NCBI GenBank assembly: GCA_029027985.1
Contig: CP119076.1
Span: forward strand, 4,772,422-4,836,421
Source of the DNA: Klebsiella aerogenes
GTDB lineage: Bacteria; Pseudomonadota; Gammaproteobacteria; Enterobacterales; Enterobacteriaceae
Reading direction: 5' to 3'
DNA length: 64,000 nt
The notes under the pieces are model-generated. The model was not told the origin of the DNA, ran no database searches, and saw only the letters and a program-made list of their open reading frames with translations. The translations under genes were made by a program, and so were the position numbers. Within the stretch, counting starts at the first letter, position 1. Each line of letters begins with the position of its first letter. This document shows, one piece after another, positions 10,126 through 20,043 of the stretch.

Positions 10126-10718
10126 AGCTGCTTCGCAAAGTAGTTGGGGATGGTCTCCTTGCCGGTTACCAGAATACTGGTGATCCCCAACTGATTAGCC
10201 CCAGCTATATTATCGGCGTTATCATCGAAAAAGACCGCATCTTCCGGCGAAAAACCTTCAGACTGCAGAACGCTTTGATAGATGCGCGCTTCAGGCTTAC
10301 GCATTCCCATTTCTTGCGACAGATAGATATGATCGGCAGCAGCGCGTACTTCCGGGTATTCGCTCGGCCAGAAGGTGGTGTGCAGACGATTGGTATTAGA
10401 GAGTACGACCACGCGATGCCCCTGCTCGCGGAGTTTTTGCATGATGTTGGGGACTTCAGGGCGTAAGGAGACAAAGACGGCCTGCCAGCCGTGAGCAAAC
10501 TGCTCATAACTCAGCGGCATATTCATCTCATGGCACATCGCGGCGGCAAACGCCTCATCACTAATATCGCCGCGTTCGTGCTGATGAAAAGCATCGCCCA
10601 TGACAAAATCGTGTTTGAGCGTAGCCAGCGGAATGCGGGTCAAATCACTCCACGTTCCGAGTACCCGGTTGAAGTCGATATCGACAATCACATTACCTAA
10701 ATCAAAGATATAGAGCAT
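10119..10718 (-). CDS. yihX: HAD-family alpha-D-glucose-1-phosphatase YihX
   Basis: YihX is a haloacid-dehalogenase-type phosphatase that releases glucose from alpha-glucose-1-phosphate. The 199-residue protein has motif I at the start ([14 protein letters not shown]), motif II in VVVLSNTN, a lysine in [10 protein letters not shown] and motif IV in [10 protein letters not shown]. The length matches E. coli YihX. It is the first gene of a four-gene overlapping set running to fabY and lies downstream of the typA terminator on the same strand. Confidence 0.93.
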   Translation of the reverse strand: MLYIFDLGNVIVDIDFNRVLGTWSDLTRIPLATLKHDFVMGDAFHQHERGDISDEAFAAAMCHEMNMPLSYEQFAHGWQAVFVSLRPEVPNIMQKLREQGHRVVVLSNTNRLHTTFWPSEYPEVRAAADHIYLSQEMGMRKPEARIYQSVLQSEGFSPEDAVFFDDNADNIAGANQLGITSILVTGKETIPNYFAKQLC

Positions 10719-10804
10719 TTTTGTCTCCTTCCGCGCCGTTGAAGATTAACTGTAGCGGGAAAGGAGGGATTTGACTATCAGCGCCCTCTATAAGCGCCAA
10801 AAAG

Positions 10805-10829
10805 AAACCCCGCCGTAGAGGCGGGGTTT
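10805..10829 (-). terminator. Intrinsic terminator of typA
   Basis: A 10-bp perfect stem AAACCCCGCC/GGCGGGGTTT around GTAGA lies just beyond the typA stop. Read on the minus strand the hairpin is followed by CTTTTT. It separates typA from yihX. Confidence 0.9.
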
Positions 10830-10851
10830 AGCTTTCAGCAAGAAGAGGAAA

Positions 10852-12675
10852 TTAATCTTCTTTTGCACCACGCATCGCGCGTTTACGGTCGTTCTCGGTC
10901 AGGTGACGCTTACGGATACGGATAGAGGTTGGAGTCACTTCTACCAGTTCGTCGTCATCGATGAACTCCAGAGCCTGCTCCAGGGTCATCTTAACCGGCG
11001 GAACCAGAACCGTTGCTTCGTCAGTACCGGACGCACGCATGTTGGTCAGTTTCTTACCGGTCAGGCAGTTTACGGTCAGGTCATTAGAACGGCTGTGAAT
11101 GCCGATAATCTGACCTTCGTAAACTTCAGCGCCATGGCCGAGGAACAACTTACCGCGATCCTGCAGACCGAACAGGGCGAACGCAACCGCTTTACCCTGA
11201 CCGTTAGAGATCAGAACGCCGTTGTTACGCTGGCCTACTTCGCCCGGACGAACATCGTCGTAGTGGCTGAAGGTGGAGTACAGCAGACCGGTACCGGAAG
11301 TCATGGTCATGAACTCCGAACGGAAACCGATCAGACCTCGGCTTGGGATCACGTAGTCGAGACGTACGCGGCCTTTACCGTCTGGATTCATGTTTTTCAG
11401 GTCGCCTTTACGCTCGCCCAGCGCCTGCATGACAGAACCCTGGTGCTGCTCTTCGACGTCCAGCGTCACGTTTTCGAACGGCTCTTGTTTACGGCCATCG
11501 ATTTCGCGGAAGATAACTTTCGGACGGGAAACCGCCATCTCGAAACCTTCACGACGCATGTTTTCAATCAGAACGGACAGGTGCAGTTCGCCACGACCAG
11601 AAACGCGGAACGCATCAGCGTCGGATGTTTCTTCAACGCGTAGCGCAACGTTGTGCACCAGCTCTTTGTTCAGACGGTCCAGGATCTGGCGAGAAGTAAC
11701 GAACTTACCTTCTTTACCGCAGAACGGAGAGGTGTTGACGTTGAAGAACATGGAAACGGTCGGTTCATCAACAGACAGTGCCGGCAGCGCTTCGACGTTC
11801 TGCGGGTCGCAGATGGTGTCGGAGATGTTCAGCTCGCCCAGACCGGTGATCGCGATGATGTCGCCAGCTTCGGCCACGTCGCTCTCGATACGCTCCAGAC
11901 CCAGGTGAGTCAGGACTTTACCGACTTTACCGTTACGGGTTTTGCCTTCGCTATCGATGATAGTGATCTGCTGGTTCGGCTTCACTTTACCGCGCTTGAT
12001 ACGACCGATGCCGATTACACCAACGTAGTTGTTGTAGTCGAGCTGGGAGATCTGCATCTGCAGCGGACCGTCAAGGTCAACGTCCGGCGCCGGTACACGG
12101 TCAACAATCGCCTGGTACAGCGGGGTCATGTCTTCAGCCATGTCTTCGTGGTCCAGACCCGCGATACCGTTCAGCGCAGAAGCGTAAACGATCGGGAAGT
12201 CCAGCTGCTCGTCGGTTGCGTCGAGGTTAACGAACAGGTCGAATACCTGGTCGACAACCCAATCAGGACGCGCGCCCGGACGGTCAACTTTGTTGATGAC
12301 CACGATCGGCTTCAGACCGTGAGCAAACGCTTTTTTGGTTACAAAGCGCGTCTGCGGCATCGGGCCGTCAAAGGCATCAACCACCAGCAGCACAGAGTCA
12401 ACCATGGACATCACACGCTCAACTTCACCCCCGAAGTCGGCGTGCCCTGGGGTATCAACGATGTTGATACGGTAATCATTCCATTTGATTGCGGTGTTTT
12501 TAGCGAGGATGGTAATCCCACGCTCTTTCTCCAAATCGTTGGAGTCCATCACACGTTCTTGTGCTTCAGTACGTGCGTCGAACGTACCGGATTGCTGTAG
12601 CAGCTTATCAACCAGGGTAGTTTTACCATGGTCGACGTGCGCGATGATGGCGATATTACGCAGATTTTCGATCAC
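10852..12675 (-). CDS. typA: Ribosome-associated translational GTPase TypA/BipA
   Basis: TypA is an EF-G-like GTPase that binds the ribosome and aids 50S assembly and stress or low-temperature growth. The 607-residue protein has G1 (AHVDHGKT near residue 11), the switch-II motif DTPGHADF near 75, NKVD near 129 and the C-terminal BipA-specific region ending [10 protein letters not shown]. It is divergent from glnA across a 376-base regulatory gap and is followed by its own terminator. It is full length and highly conserved. Confidence 0.97.
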   Translation of the reverse strand: MIENLRNIAIIAHVDHGKTTLVDKLLQQSGTFDARTEAQERVMDSNDLEKERGITILAKNTAIKWNDYRINIVDTPGHADFGGEVERVMSMVDSVLLVVDAFDGPMPQTRFVTKKAFAHGLKPIVVINKVDRPGARPDWVVDQVFDLFVNLDATDEQLDFPIVYASALNGIAGLDHEDMAEDMTPLYQAIVDRVPAPDVDLDGPLQMQISQLDYNNYVGVIGIGRIKRGKVKPNQQITIIDSEGKTRNGKVGKVLTHLGLERIESDVAEAGDIIAITGLGELNISDTICDPQNVEALPALSVDEPTVSMFFNVNTSPFCGKEGKFVTSRQILDRLNKELVHNVALRVEETSDADAFRVSGRGELHLSVLIENMRREGFEMAVSRPKVIFREIDGRKQEPFENVTLDVEEQHQGSVMQALGERKGDLKNMNPDGKGRVRLDYVIPSRGLIGFRSEFMTMTSGTGLLYSTFSHYDDVRPGEVGQRNNGVLISNGQGKAVAFALFGLQDRGKLFLGHGAEVYEGQIIGIHSRSNDLTVNCLTGKKLTNMRASGTDEATVLVPPVKMTLEQALEFIDDDELVEVTPTSIRIRKRHLTENDRKRAMRGAKED

Positions 12676-12781
12676 AACTTTGCCTCAGGCATTAGAAATA
12701 GCGCGTTATTGTACACGTATTAAGCGAAGTACTGAACAGGATCACAAAGATCCTCCGCAAACAAGTATTGCAGAGTTTGTT

Positions 12782-12797
12782 TGTGATCGCTTTCACG
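12782..12797 (+). promoter_or_regulatory. CRP site upstream of glnA (glnAp1 region)
   Basis: TGTGA and TCACG half-sites are separated by six bases, matching the CRP consensus in nine of ten key positions. In E. coli the upstream, sigma-70 glnAp1 promoter is CRP dependent, and this site lies in the same relative place. It belongs to the 376-base typA-glnA gap, the rest of which is described in the adjacent entries. Confidence 0.7.
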
Positions 12798-12826
12798 GAG
12801 CGATAAAAGGGCACCGCAATAAAAAT

Positions 12827-12875
12827 TGCACCAAAATGGTGCTCAATGTTCACACTGAAGCACTATTTTGGTGCA
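12827..12875 (+). promoter_or_regulatory. Tandem high-affinity NtrC (GlnG) enhancer sites
   Basis: Two dyads match the NtrC consensus TGCAC-N5-GTGCA: one at 12827-12843 (TGCACCAAAATGGTGCT) and one at 12860-12875 (GCACTATTTTGGTGCA). Their centres are about 33 bases apart, three helical turns, as needed for cooperative binding of phosphorylated NtrC. A weaker copy (TTGCACTATGGTGC) lies at 12901-12914. The sites activate the sigma-54 promoter and repress glnAp1. Confidence 0.85.
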
Positions 12876-12947
12876 TGATCTCCATCATGGTGCAGTCCTT
12901 TTGCACTATGGTGCGCATGATACAGCGTTTTACCGTACTTTTAAAAG

Positions 12948-12965
12948 TTGGCACAGATTTCGCTT
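12948..12965 (+). promoter_or_regulatory. Sigma-54 promoter glnAp2
   Basis: TTGGCACAGATTTCGCTT contains the invariant GG (12950-12951) and GC (12962-12963) elements with the exact sigma-54 spacing. It is nearly identical to the E. coli glnAp2 core. Transcription should start near 12974, about 80 bases before the glnA ATG. Confidence 0.9.
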
Positions 12966-13051
12966 TATATTTTTTAAGGCAACAACGCCACTTTTAAGCA
13001 GTAAGAAGTTCGTTACCACGACGACAATGACCAATCCGGGAGAGTTTAAGT

Positions 13052-14461
13052 ATGTCCGCTGAACACGTTTTGACGATGCTGAACGAGCACGAAGTGAAGT
13101 TTGTCGATCTGCGCTTCACCGATACCAAAGGTAAAGAACAGCACGTCACTATTCCTTCCCATCAGGTAAATGCCGAATTCTTCGAAGAAGGCAAAATGTT
13201 TGATGGCTCCTCGATTGGCGGTTGGAAAGGTATTAACGAATCCGATATGGTCCTGATGCCGGATGCCACCACTGCGCTGATCGACCCGTTCTACGAAGAA
13301 CCGACGCTGATCATCCGCTGCGACATCCTGGAACCAGGTACCCTGCAGGGTTATGACCGCGACCCGCGCTCCATCGCGAAACGCGCTGAAGAATACCTGC
13401 GCGCAACCGGCATCGCCGACACCGTTCTGTTCGGGCCGGAACCAGAATTCTTCCTGTTCGACGACATCCGCTTTGGCGCTTCTATCTCCGGTTCCCACGT
13501 GGCGATTGACGATATCGAAGGCGCGTGGAACTCCTCCACCAAATACGAAGGCGGCAACAAAGGCCACCGTCCGGGCGTGAAAGGCGGTTACTTCCCGGTT
13601 CCGCCGGTAGACTCCTCCCAGGATATCCGCTCTACCATGTGTATGATCATGGAAGAGATGGGCCTGGTTGTTGAAGCTCACCACCACGAAGTCGCTACTG
13701 CTGGCCAGAACGAAATCGCGACCCGCTTCAACACCATGACCAAAAAAGCGGACGAAATTCAGATCTACAAATATGTGGTGCACAACGTTGCTCACCGTTT
13801 CGGTAAAACCGCGACCTTTATGCCAAAACCGATGTTTGGCGATAACGGTTCCGGCATGCACTGCCACATGTCTCTGTCCAAGAACGGCGTAAACCTGTTC
13901 TCCGGTGACAAATACGCGGGCCTGTCTGAGCAAGCGCTGCACTACATCGGCGGTGTTATCAAACACGCTAAAGCGATCAACGCCCTGGCGAACCCGACCA
14001 CCAACTCCTACAAGCGTCTGGTCCCGGGTTACGAAGCGCCGGTTATGCTGGCTTACTCCGCGCGTAACCGCTCTGCTTCCATCCGTATTCCAGTGGTCAC
14101 CTCGCCGAAAGCGCGTCGTATCGAAGTGCGCTTCCCGGATCCGGCGGCTAACCCATACCTGTGCTTCGCCGCACTGCTGATGGCGGGCCTCGACGGTATC
14201 AAGAACAAAATCCATCCTGGCGATGCGATGGACAAAAACCTGTACGATCTGCCGCCGGAAGAAGCGAAAGAAATCCCGCAGGTTGCCGGTTCTCTGGAAG
14301 AAGCGCTGAAAGAACTGGATCTGGACCGTGAGTTCCTGACAGCAGGCGGCGTGTTCACCAATGAAGCGATCGATGCGTACATTGCGCTGCGTCGCGAAGA
14401 AGATGACCGTGTGCGCATGACTCCGCACCCGGTTGAGTTCGAGCTGTACTACAGCGTCTAA
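13052..14461 (+). CDS. glnA: Glutamine synthetase type I
   Basis: GlnA makes glutamine from glutamate, ammonia and ATP. The 469-residue protein has the latch region [10 protein letters not shown], the metal and substrate residues in GPEPEFFLF and VEAHHHEV, the [13 protein letters not shown] ammonia/glutamate loop and the adenylylation tyrosine in [10 protein letters not shown] (Tyr398 counting Met, the classical Tyr397). It is the first gene of glnA-glnL-glnG, controlled by nitrogen status through NtrC at the promoters described upstream. A terminator after the gene limits read-through into glnL. Confidence 0.98.
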   Translation: MSAEHVLTMLNEHEVKFVDLRFTDTKGKEQHVTIPSHQVNAEFFEEGKMFDGSSIGGWKGINESDMVLMPDATTALIDPFYEEPTLIIRCDILEPGTLQGYDRDPRSIAKRAEEYLRATGIADTVLFGPEPEFFLFDDIRFGASISGSHVAIDDIEGAWNSSTKYEGGNKGHRPGVKGGYFPVPPVDSSQDIRSTMCMIMEEMGLVVEAHHHEVATAGQNEIATRFNTMTKKADEIQIYKYVVHNVAHRFGKTATFMPKPMFGDNGSGMHCHMSLSKNGVNLFSGDKYAGLSEQALHYIGGVIKHAKAINALANPTTNSYKRLVPGYEAPVMLAYSARNRSASIRIPVVTSPKARRIEVRFPDPAANPYLCFAALLMAGLDGIKNKIHPGDAMDKNLYDLPPEEAKEIPQVAGSLEEALKELDLDREFLTAGGVFTNEAIDAYIALRREEDDRVRMTPHPVEFELYYSV

Positions 14462-14536
14462 TTTTGCTGTAAATCCATGGTGCTCCCGTGTTGTGGCACG
14501 GGGCGCCAGGGATATTTTGTTGCCGTGGAAACTTTC

Positions 14537-14562
14537 AGCCCATCTCAGGATGGGCTTTTTTC
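14537..14562 (+). terminator. Intrinsic terminator after glnA
   Basis: An 8-bp stem AGCCCATC/GATGGGCT with loop TCAG is followed by a run of T. It explains the strong excess of glnA over glnLG transcripts known in enterics. Confidence 0.92.
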
Positions 14563-14606
14563 TCCAGCAACACGCTGATCTCTCGCGCTTTTTACCAATA
14601 AAAAGC

Positions 14607-14628
14607 TATACTGCACTAAAATAGTGCA
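14607..14628 (+). promoter_or_regulatory. glnL promoter with overlapping NtrC operator
   Basis: A -10-like TATACT (14607-14612) overlaps the near-perfect NtrC dyad TGCACTAAAATAGTGCA (14612-14628). As in E. coli glnLp, NtrC bound here would repress glnLG when nitrogen is plentiful. No good -35 hexamer was found. Confidence 0.75.
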
Positions 14629-14649
14629 ACCATTTCAGGAGACTGTCAG

Positions 14650-15699
14650 ATGGCAACAGGCACACAGCCCGATGCTGGGCAGATCCTCAACTCGCTGATC
14701 CACAGTATCTTATTGGTCGATGACGACCTCGCGGTGCATTACGCCAACCCGGCGGCGCAGCAGCTGCTGGCACAAAGCTCGCGTAAATTATTTGGTACGC
14801 CGCTACCAGAACTGTTGAGTTACTTCTCATTAAATATCGGCCTGATGCAGGAGAGCCTGCGGGCGGGTCAGGGCTTCACGGATAACGAAGTGACGCTGGT
14901 GATTGACGGCCGCTCGCACATTCTCTCCTTGACCGCCCAGCGTCTACCGGAAGGTTATATCCTGCTTGAAATGTCGCCGATGGATAATCAACGTCGTCTG
15001 AGTCAGGAACAGCTGCAGCACGCTCAGCAGGTCGCGGCGCGCGATTTAGTGCGCGGTCTGGCGCACGAGATTAAAAACCCGCTCGGCGGTCTACGCGGCG
15101 CGGCGCAACTATTGAGTAAAGCGCTGCCAGATCCATCGCTGATGGAATATACCCAGGTGATTATTGAACAAGCCGACAGGTTACGTAACCTGGTCGATCG
15201 CCTGTTGGGACCGCAGCACCCAGGCATGCACGTCACGGAAAGCATCCATAAAGTCGCAGAACGTGTGGTAGCACTGGTGTCAATGGAACTGCCGGATAAC
15301 ATCAAGCTGACCCGTGATTACGACCCGAGCCTGCCGGAGTTGGCGCATGACCCGGAACAAATCGAGCAGGTGCTGTTGAATATCGTGCGCAACGCGCTGC
15401 AGGCGCTGGGGCCCGAGGGCGGCGAAATCATCCTGCGTACCCGCACCGCCTTCCAGCTAACGCTGCACGGCGTACGCTATCGCCTGGCGGCGCGAATTGA
15501 TGTGGAAGATAACGGCCCGGGTATTCCACCCCACCTTCAGGATACGCTGTTTTATCCCATGGTCAGCGGCCGCGAAGGCGGCACTGGCCTTGGGCTTTCC
15601 ATCGCCCGCAGTCTTATCGATCAGCACTCCGGCAAAATTGAATTTACCAGTTGGCCAGGCCATACCGAGTTTTCGGTATACCTGCCCATTCGGAAGTAG
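14650..15699 (+). CDS. glnL: Nitrogen sensor histidine kinase/phosphatase NtrB
   Basis: NtrB phosphorylates and dephosphorylates NtrC in response to PII. The 349-residue cytoplasmic protein has an N-terminal PAS domain, the phospho-accepting His139 in [12 protein letters not shown], the N box [10 protein letters not shown], the G1 motif VEDNGPGIP and the G2 motif [10 protein letters not shown]. It has no membrane segments, as expected for NtrB. It sits between the glnA terminator and glnG, with eight bases to the glnG start. Confidence 0.97.
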   Translation: MATGTQPDAGQILNSLIHSILLVDDDLAVHYANPAAQQLLAQSSRKLFGTPLPELLSYFSLNIGLMQESLRAGQGFTDNEVTLVIDGRSHILSLTAQRLPEGYILLEMSPMDNQRRLSQEQLQHAQQVAARDLVRGLAHEIKNPLGGLRGAAQLLSKALPDPSLMEYTQVIIEQADRLRNLVDRLLGPQHPGMHVTESIHKVAERVVALVSMELPDNIKLTRDYDPSLPELAHDPEQIEQVLLNIVRNALQALGPEGGEIILRTRTAFQLTLHGVRYRLAARIDVEDNGPGIPPHLQDTLFYPMVSGREGGTGLGLSIARSLIDQHSGKIEFTSWPGHTEFSVYLPIRK

Positions 15700-15707
15700 A
15701 GGTGTTT

Positions 15708-17117
15708 ATGCAACGAGGGATAGCCTGGGTAGTCGATGACGATAGCTCCATCCGTTGGGTACTTGAACGCGCACTCACCGGGGCGGGTTTAAGCTGCACC
15801 ACATTTGAAAGCGGCAATGAGGTGCTTGACGCCCTCACCACCAAAACGCCGGACGTTCTACTCTCCGATATCCGCATGCCGGGGATGGATGGCCTGGCGC
15901 TGTTAAAACAGATTAAACAACGCCACCCGATGCTTCCGGTCATCATTATGACCGCGCATTCGGATCTGGATGCCGCCGTCAGCGCCTATCAGCAGGGAGC
16001 CTTTGATTACCTGCCAAAACCGTTTGATATTGATGAGGCGGTGGCGCTGGTCGACCGCGCAATCAGCCACTATCAGGAACAGCAGCAGCCGCGTAATGCG
16101 CCAATCAGTAGCCCGACGGCCGATATCATCGGCGAAGCGCCAGCGATGCAGGATGTCTTTCGCATTATCGGCCGCCTGTCACGTTCCTCAATCAGCGTCC
16201 TGATCAACGGCGAGTCCGGTACTGGTAAAGAGCTGGTCGCCCACGCGCTGCACCGCCATAGCCCGCGCGCCAAGTCGCCGTTTATCGCCCTCAACATGGC
16301 GGCGATCCCGAAAGATTTGATTGAGTCCGAACTGTTCGGCCATGAAAAAGGGGCCTTTACCGGCGCCAATACCGTCCGTCAGGGGCGTTTTGAGCAGGCC
16401 GACGGCGGTACGCTGTTCCTTGATGAAATTGGCGATATGCCGTTGGATGTCCAGACGCGCCTGCTGCGCGTGCTGGCTGATGGCCAATTTTACCGCGTCG
16501 GCGGCTACGCGCCGGTGAAAGTCGATGTGCGGATCATTGCCGCGACCCATCAGAACCTTGAATTACGCGTGCAGGAGGGGAAATTCCGCGAGGATTTATT
16601 CCACCGCCTGAACGTGATTCGCGTCCATTTGCCGCCGCTGCGCGAACGGCGGGAAGATATTCCGCGCCTGGCGCGCCACTTCCTGCAGATTGCCGCCCGC
16701 GAGCTAGGCGTGGAAGCCAAGCAGCTGCATCCGGAAACGGAAGCGGCGCTCACGCGACTGGCCTGGCCTGGTAACGTGCGCCAACTGGAGAACACCTGCC
16801 GCTGGCTAACGGTGATGGCGGCGGGCCAGGAGGTTCTGACCCAGGACCTGCCGGGCGAGCTGTTCGAGACCTCGATTCCCGATAGCCCGACGCAGATCCA
16901 GCCGGATAGCTGGGCGACGCTACTGGGGCAGTGGGCCGACCGCGCCCTGCGTTCCGGTCATCAAAACCTACTGTCGGAAGCGCAGCCGGAGATGGAGCGT
17001 ACGCTGCTCACCACCGCGCTGCGCCATACGCAAGGGCATAAGCAGGAAGCCGCCCGTCTGCTGGGCTGGGGACGTAATACGCTAACGCGTAAGCTGAAAG
17101 AACTAGGGATGGAATGA
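15708..17117 (+). CDS. glnG: Nitrogen regulation response regulator NtrC
   Basis: NtrC is the sigma-54-dependent activator of nitrogen-scavenging genes. The ATG at 15708 gives the usual 469 residues; a longer frame from 15651 would overlap glnL and lacks support. The receiver domain carries Asp54 (LLSDIRMPG). The AAA+ domain has the Walker A GESGTGKE near 169, the sigma-54-contacting GAFTGA near 216 and Walker [14 protein letters not shown]. The C-terminal Fis-type helix-turn-helix includes [20 protein letters not shown]. An intrinsic terminator follows. Confidence 0.97.
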   Translation: MQRGIAWVVDDDSSIRWVLERALTGAGLSCTTFESGNEVLDALTTKTPDVLLSDIRMPGMDGLALLKQIKQRHPMLPVIIMTAHSDLDAAVSAYQQGAFDYLPKPFDIDEAVALVDRAISHYQEQQQPRNAPISSPTADIIGEAPAMQDVFRIIGRLSRSSISVLINGESGTGKELVAHALHRHSPRAKSPFIALNMAAIPKDLIESELFGHEKGAFTGANTVRQGRFEQADGGTLFLDEIGDMPLDVQTRLLRVLADGQFYRVGGYAPVKVDVRIIAATHQNLELRVQEGKFREDLFHRLNVIRVHLPPLRERREDIPRLARHFLQIAARELGVEAKQLHPETEAALTRLAWPGNVRQLENTCRWLTVMAAGQEVLTQDLPGELFETSIPDSPTQIQPDSWATLLGQWADRALRSGHQNLLSEAQPEMERTLLTTALRHTQGHKQEAARLLGWGRNTLTRKLKELGME

Positions 17118-17173
17118 TCTCGCACGCTGCTGGATTTCGTGCAGCGCTGATTGAGTAACACGCCGGCGATGTA

Positions 17174-17208
17174 AAAACGTCTTTCACCCCCCATCTGAAA
17201 GGCGTTTT
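17174..17208 (+). terminator. Intrinsic terminator of glnALG
   Basis: A 13-bp stem AAAACGTCTTTCA/TGAAAGGCGTTTT with one G-T pair and a nine-base loop lies 57 bases after the glnG stop. It marks the left edge of the accessory hpd segment. Confidence 0.8.
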
Positions 17209-17238
17209 GACTGCCGAAAAGGAATGATAATAGTTACT

Positions 17239-17259
17239 ATATTAATCAACCATTAATAT
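17239..17259. promoter_or_regulatory. AT-rich perfect palindrome, candidate operator upstream of hpdB
   Basis: Arms ATATTAAT (17239-17246) and ATTAATAT (17252-17259) are perfect reverse complements around CAACC. The size and symmetry suit a dimeric repressor such as the TetR protein encoded at the end of the cluster. A second small palindrome, ATAGTTACTAT, touches it at 17230-17240. Assignment to the regulator is inference. Confidence 0.45.
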
Positions 17260-17264
17260 CAATG

Positions 17265-17278
17265 TTGAGGTAGATCAA
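17265..17278 (+). promoter_or_regulatory. Near-consensus FNR box upstream of hpdB
   Basis: TTGAGGTAGATCAA matches the FNR consensus TTGAT-N4-ATCAA in nine of ten positions. It lies 119 bases before the hpdB start, directly after the AT-rich palindrome. Anaerobic activation would suit an oxygen-sensitive glycyl radical enzyme. A -10 such as TACTAA (17309-17314) is possible, but the promoter is not pinned down. Confidence 0.6.
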
Positions 17279-17397
17279 CTGTGCATACCAATTACTGAAC
17301 GATCCGTTTACTAATTATTTTTTGAGCGATATCGTTGCCGCCATGAATCGTCCCTCAGCCAGAGGAGCCTCTGTCATGGAACAAGGAGCACACGGCA

Positions 17398-20043
17398 ATG
17401 CTGCATTCAAAAGAACAAAATCAAAGTTCCCTTCCCTTAAGTTTTCAATACGGCAAAGCACCTGACGAAGTAATGGACCGTGAAATTAAAGTCACGGGTT
17501 CGCCACGCGCCAAAAAATTACTCGACGATTATTACGAAGCTAAAGTCTCTCTCGATACTGAGTTTACGTACTGGTATACGCAGAAATGGATTGAAGCGGA
17601 AGGACATCATCCGATGTTACGTCGTTCAATGGCGCTGAAAAGCGGCTTTGAACATCTCACCCCCATGATCACACGCGGCGAATTACTGGCGATGCAGAAG
17701 ACTCGTTATGTTCGTGGCGCTTATATTATGCCGTGGACATCCAATCGTTTTCCGCTCAATAGCGAAGAGCAGATGGAAACCGAGTCCGCTAAAGCCGCAA
17801 CCAAAAGTCTTGAGGATGTCACGATTGTAGCTGAAGGCGGCGGCAACGTGACAGAGAGCGTGGGTAATGTGCTCTCTATTTCTAAACGTTTCGGCGTACG
17901 CCGTGAAGAATATCCTGTCATTGTGGAGCTTTGCCGCTACTGGAAGAATAAATCAGTCGAGGACTCTTCATTTATGTGGGCTGCCATGCACCCACGTTTC
18001 GAGCAATTTCTGAACATGAAAAAAGCGGTGCTGATGTGTTCAGATTTGGAGACATCCGTTCGTCACGGTCGCAACGTCGTCAACTTTCAGTATCCGCTAC
18101 AAATCGGTTTTAAAGGCATGTTGGAAAAATGCCGTGGTAAAATTGCGGAAAACACCGGTGGTTCGCCTGATAGCCTTGCATTCTGGCAGGGTACGATTCT
18201 GGTTATTGAAGGCGTCCAGGCATGGATTAATAATTACGCTAAAGAAGCCAAACGTATGGCTGAAATTGAGCGCGATCCAACTTTGCGGCAAGAGTTAGTC
18301 GATATGGCCGCCCGCCTGACATGGATTATCGATAATCCTCCGCGTACCTTCCTCGAAGCCAGCCAGCTAATGTGGACTTGTCATATCGCGGTCCTGAACG
18401 AAATCCAGGGGTCAGGTATCTCTCCGGGACGCATCGGTCAGGTACTCTACCCATTCTGGGAGAAAGATATCAGGGAAGGTCGAATCACTCGCGAAGCGAC
18501 GCTGGAAATTCTCGAATGTATGCGCGTCAAATTCACCGGGATAGATTTGGCAATGGCGGTCGGCACTATTGGTTTACTGGCCGGTAGTACCTTTAACAAC
18601 GTTGGGATCGGCGGTTTAAAAGCGAATGGTGCGTCAGCTGAAAACGAACTAGAAGAACTGATTATGGAGGCAGCGATGCGCTGCTCCACACCCCAACCAA
18701 CCCTCTCAATGCTTTACGATAGCAAACTCAGCGATAAGTTTGTTTTGAAAGCCGTCGAGTGCAATAAGACGGGTTCAGGATTCCCGGCCTGGGTCAATAA
18801 TCGCGTAGCCATTGAATACTTAATGAAAACCTTTGGCGGAGAAAGCATCTCCCTGGAGGATGCGCGTTCATGGACTATTGGCGGCTGCCTGGAAATTCAG
18901 CCCGGCGCACTGGTCAACGGTAAAATCGGCGCAGGATCTTACAGTTCTACTGGCGTGGGCTTCATCAATATGCCGAAAATCCTGGAACTGGTACTATGGG
19001 ATGGCGTAGACCCGCGTACCGGAACGCACGTCTTTGAACCACACGGTCTGCCACTCGACAGCTTTGAGCAGGTCATAAGTCAATTTAAACACTATTTCCA
19101 CGAAGTGGTGGTACTGTTTGAGGAGATGTTCAACATTAAATCCGCCTCTACGCTGGAAGTCGATAACCCGATTTTTTATTCGGCACTTATGGCAGATTGC
19201 ATTGATTCAGGTCTGGATATCGATCGTGGCGGCAGTCGTTACAACCGCTGCTTTACCACCTGGATCTCCGGACAGGTTAACCTGACAAACTCACTGGCTT
19301 CGATTAAGAAAAACATTTTTGACGAACAGAAATTCTCCCTCAACGATCTGAAGGCGGCACTGGAGAATAACTTCGGTTATCAAAATGTTTTCGAAACCGG
19401 TAACTATTCCATGTTCGACCAAAAACGAGTGACCGACTATTGGGCGAGGATTCACTCGCAATGCCTAAGCGCGCCTAAGTTTGGCAACGATGACCCTTAT
19501 GTCGATGATATATACAAAGATATTGTAGAGTACTTCCGCGATATCGTACCTGAAGTCAATGATGTGTTTGGCCGCCCCTGGGTACCCTGCATGTTGTCGG
19601 TGACAACCCACGGTCCTTTAGGACAGGCTTGCGTCGCCTCAGCAGATGGTCGTTTGACAGGGCTGACTCTGGCAGATGGCGCGCAATCGCCTTATCCGGG
19701 GACTGATGTGAGCGGCCCCTATGCCGTCTTCAATTCGGCAACCTGCATCGATCATTCCGATTTTATGAATACGCAGCTGAACACAAAAATTCACCCATCA
19801 GCCATTAAAGGCATCCAGGGTTCAAAAAAACTCCAGGAGCTGATTCGCGCCTATATGGATCAAGGTGGCTATCACATTCAATTTAACATCGTCGATTCAC
19901 GCATGCTGAAAGATGCGCAGGAAAATCCCGGTAATTACCGCGATCTGATGGTACGCGTCGCCGGATTCACGCAGTACTGGGTTGAATTATCAAAACCCAT
20001 TCAGGATGAAATTATTTCCCGCACAGAATATGAGGAAATCTAA
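17398..20043 (+). CDS. hpdB: Glycyl radical enzyme, 4-hydroxyphenylacetate decarboxylase large subunit type
   Basis: The likely reaction is radical decarboxylation of 4-hydroxyphenylacetate to p-cresol in the anaerobic cytoplasm. The 881-residue protein has the PFL-like glycyl radical motif RVAGFTQYW with Gly856 near the C-terminus and the thiyl site GGCLEI with Cys497 and Glu499. A Cys-x-Glu pair is what arylacetate and 4-hydroxyphenylacetate decarboxylases use (503/505 in the Clostridium enzyme, from memory). The ATG at 17398 has AGGAG nine bases upstream. The next two genes encode a small Cys-rich subunit and an activase, the hpdBCA order of Clostridioides. The small subunit separates this from phenylacetate and indoleacetate decarboxylases. 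Substrate assignment is inference. Codon use is more A/T-rich than the flanking genes. Confidence 0.82.
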   Translation: MLHSKEQNQSSLPLSFQYGKAPDEVMDREIKVTGSPRAKKLLDDYYEAKVSLDTEFTYWYTQKWIEAEGHHPMLRRSMALKSGFEHLTPMITRGELLAMQKTRYVRGAYIMPWTSNRFPLNSEEQMETESAKAATKSLEDVTIVAEGGGNVTESVGNVLSISKRFGVRREEYPVIVELCRYWKNKSVEDSSFMWAAMHPRFEQFLNMKKAVLMCSDLETSVRHGRNVVNFQYPLQIGFKGMLEKCRGKIAENTGGSPDSLAFWQGTILVIEGVQAWINNYAKEAKRMAEIERDPTLRQELVDMAARLTWIIDNPPRTFLEASQLMWTCHIAVLNEIQGSGISPGRIGQVLYPFWEKDIREGRITREATLEILECMRVKFTGIDLAMAVGTIGLLAGSTFNNVGIGGLKANGASAENELEELIMEAAMRCSTPQPTLSMLYDSKLSDKFVLKAVECNKTGSGFPAWVNNRVAIEYLMKTFGGESISLEDARSWTIGGCLEIQPGALVNGKIGAGSYSSTGVGFINMPKILELVLWDGVDPRTGTHVFEPHGLPLDSFEQVISQFKHYFHEVVVLFEEMFNIKSASTLEVDNPIFYSALMADCIDSGLDIDRGGSRYNRCFTTWISGQVNLTNSLASIKKNIFDEQKFSLNDLKAALENNFGYQNVFETGNYSMFDQKRVTDYWARIHSQCLSAPKFGNDDPYVDDIYKDIVEYFRDIVPEVNDVFGRPWVPCMLSVTTHGPLGQACVASADGRLTGLTLADGAQSPYPGTDVSGPYAVFNSATCIDHSDFMNTQLNTKIHPSAIKGIQGSKKLQELIRAYMDQGGYHIQFNIVDSRMLKDAQENPGNYRDLMVRVAGFTQYWVELSKPIQDEIISRTEYEEI

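Noticed and set aside
13046-14428. 460-codon open frame antisense to glnA
   Set aside because: It mirrors the codon bias of glnA, has no recognisable domain, and glnA is unmistakable on the other strand.
15651-15707. Upstream extension of glnG
   Set aside because: It overlaps glnL and lacks a ribosome site; the ATG at 15708 gives the standard protein with Asp54 in place.
17398-20043. Identification of the glycyl radical enzyme as pyruvate formate-lyase, glycerol dehydratase or choline lyase
   Set aside because: The active site has Cys-Leu-Glu rather than the paired cysteines of PFL, and neither glycerol dehydratase nor choline lyase has an HpdC-like subunit.
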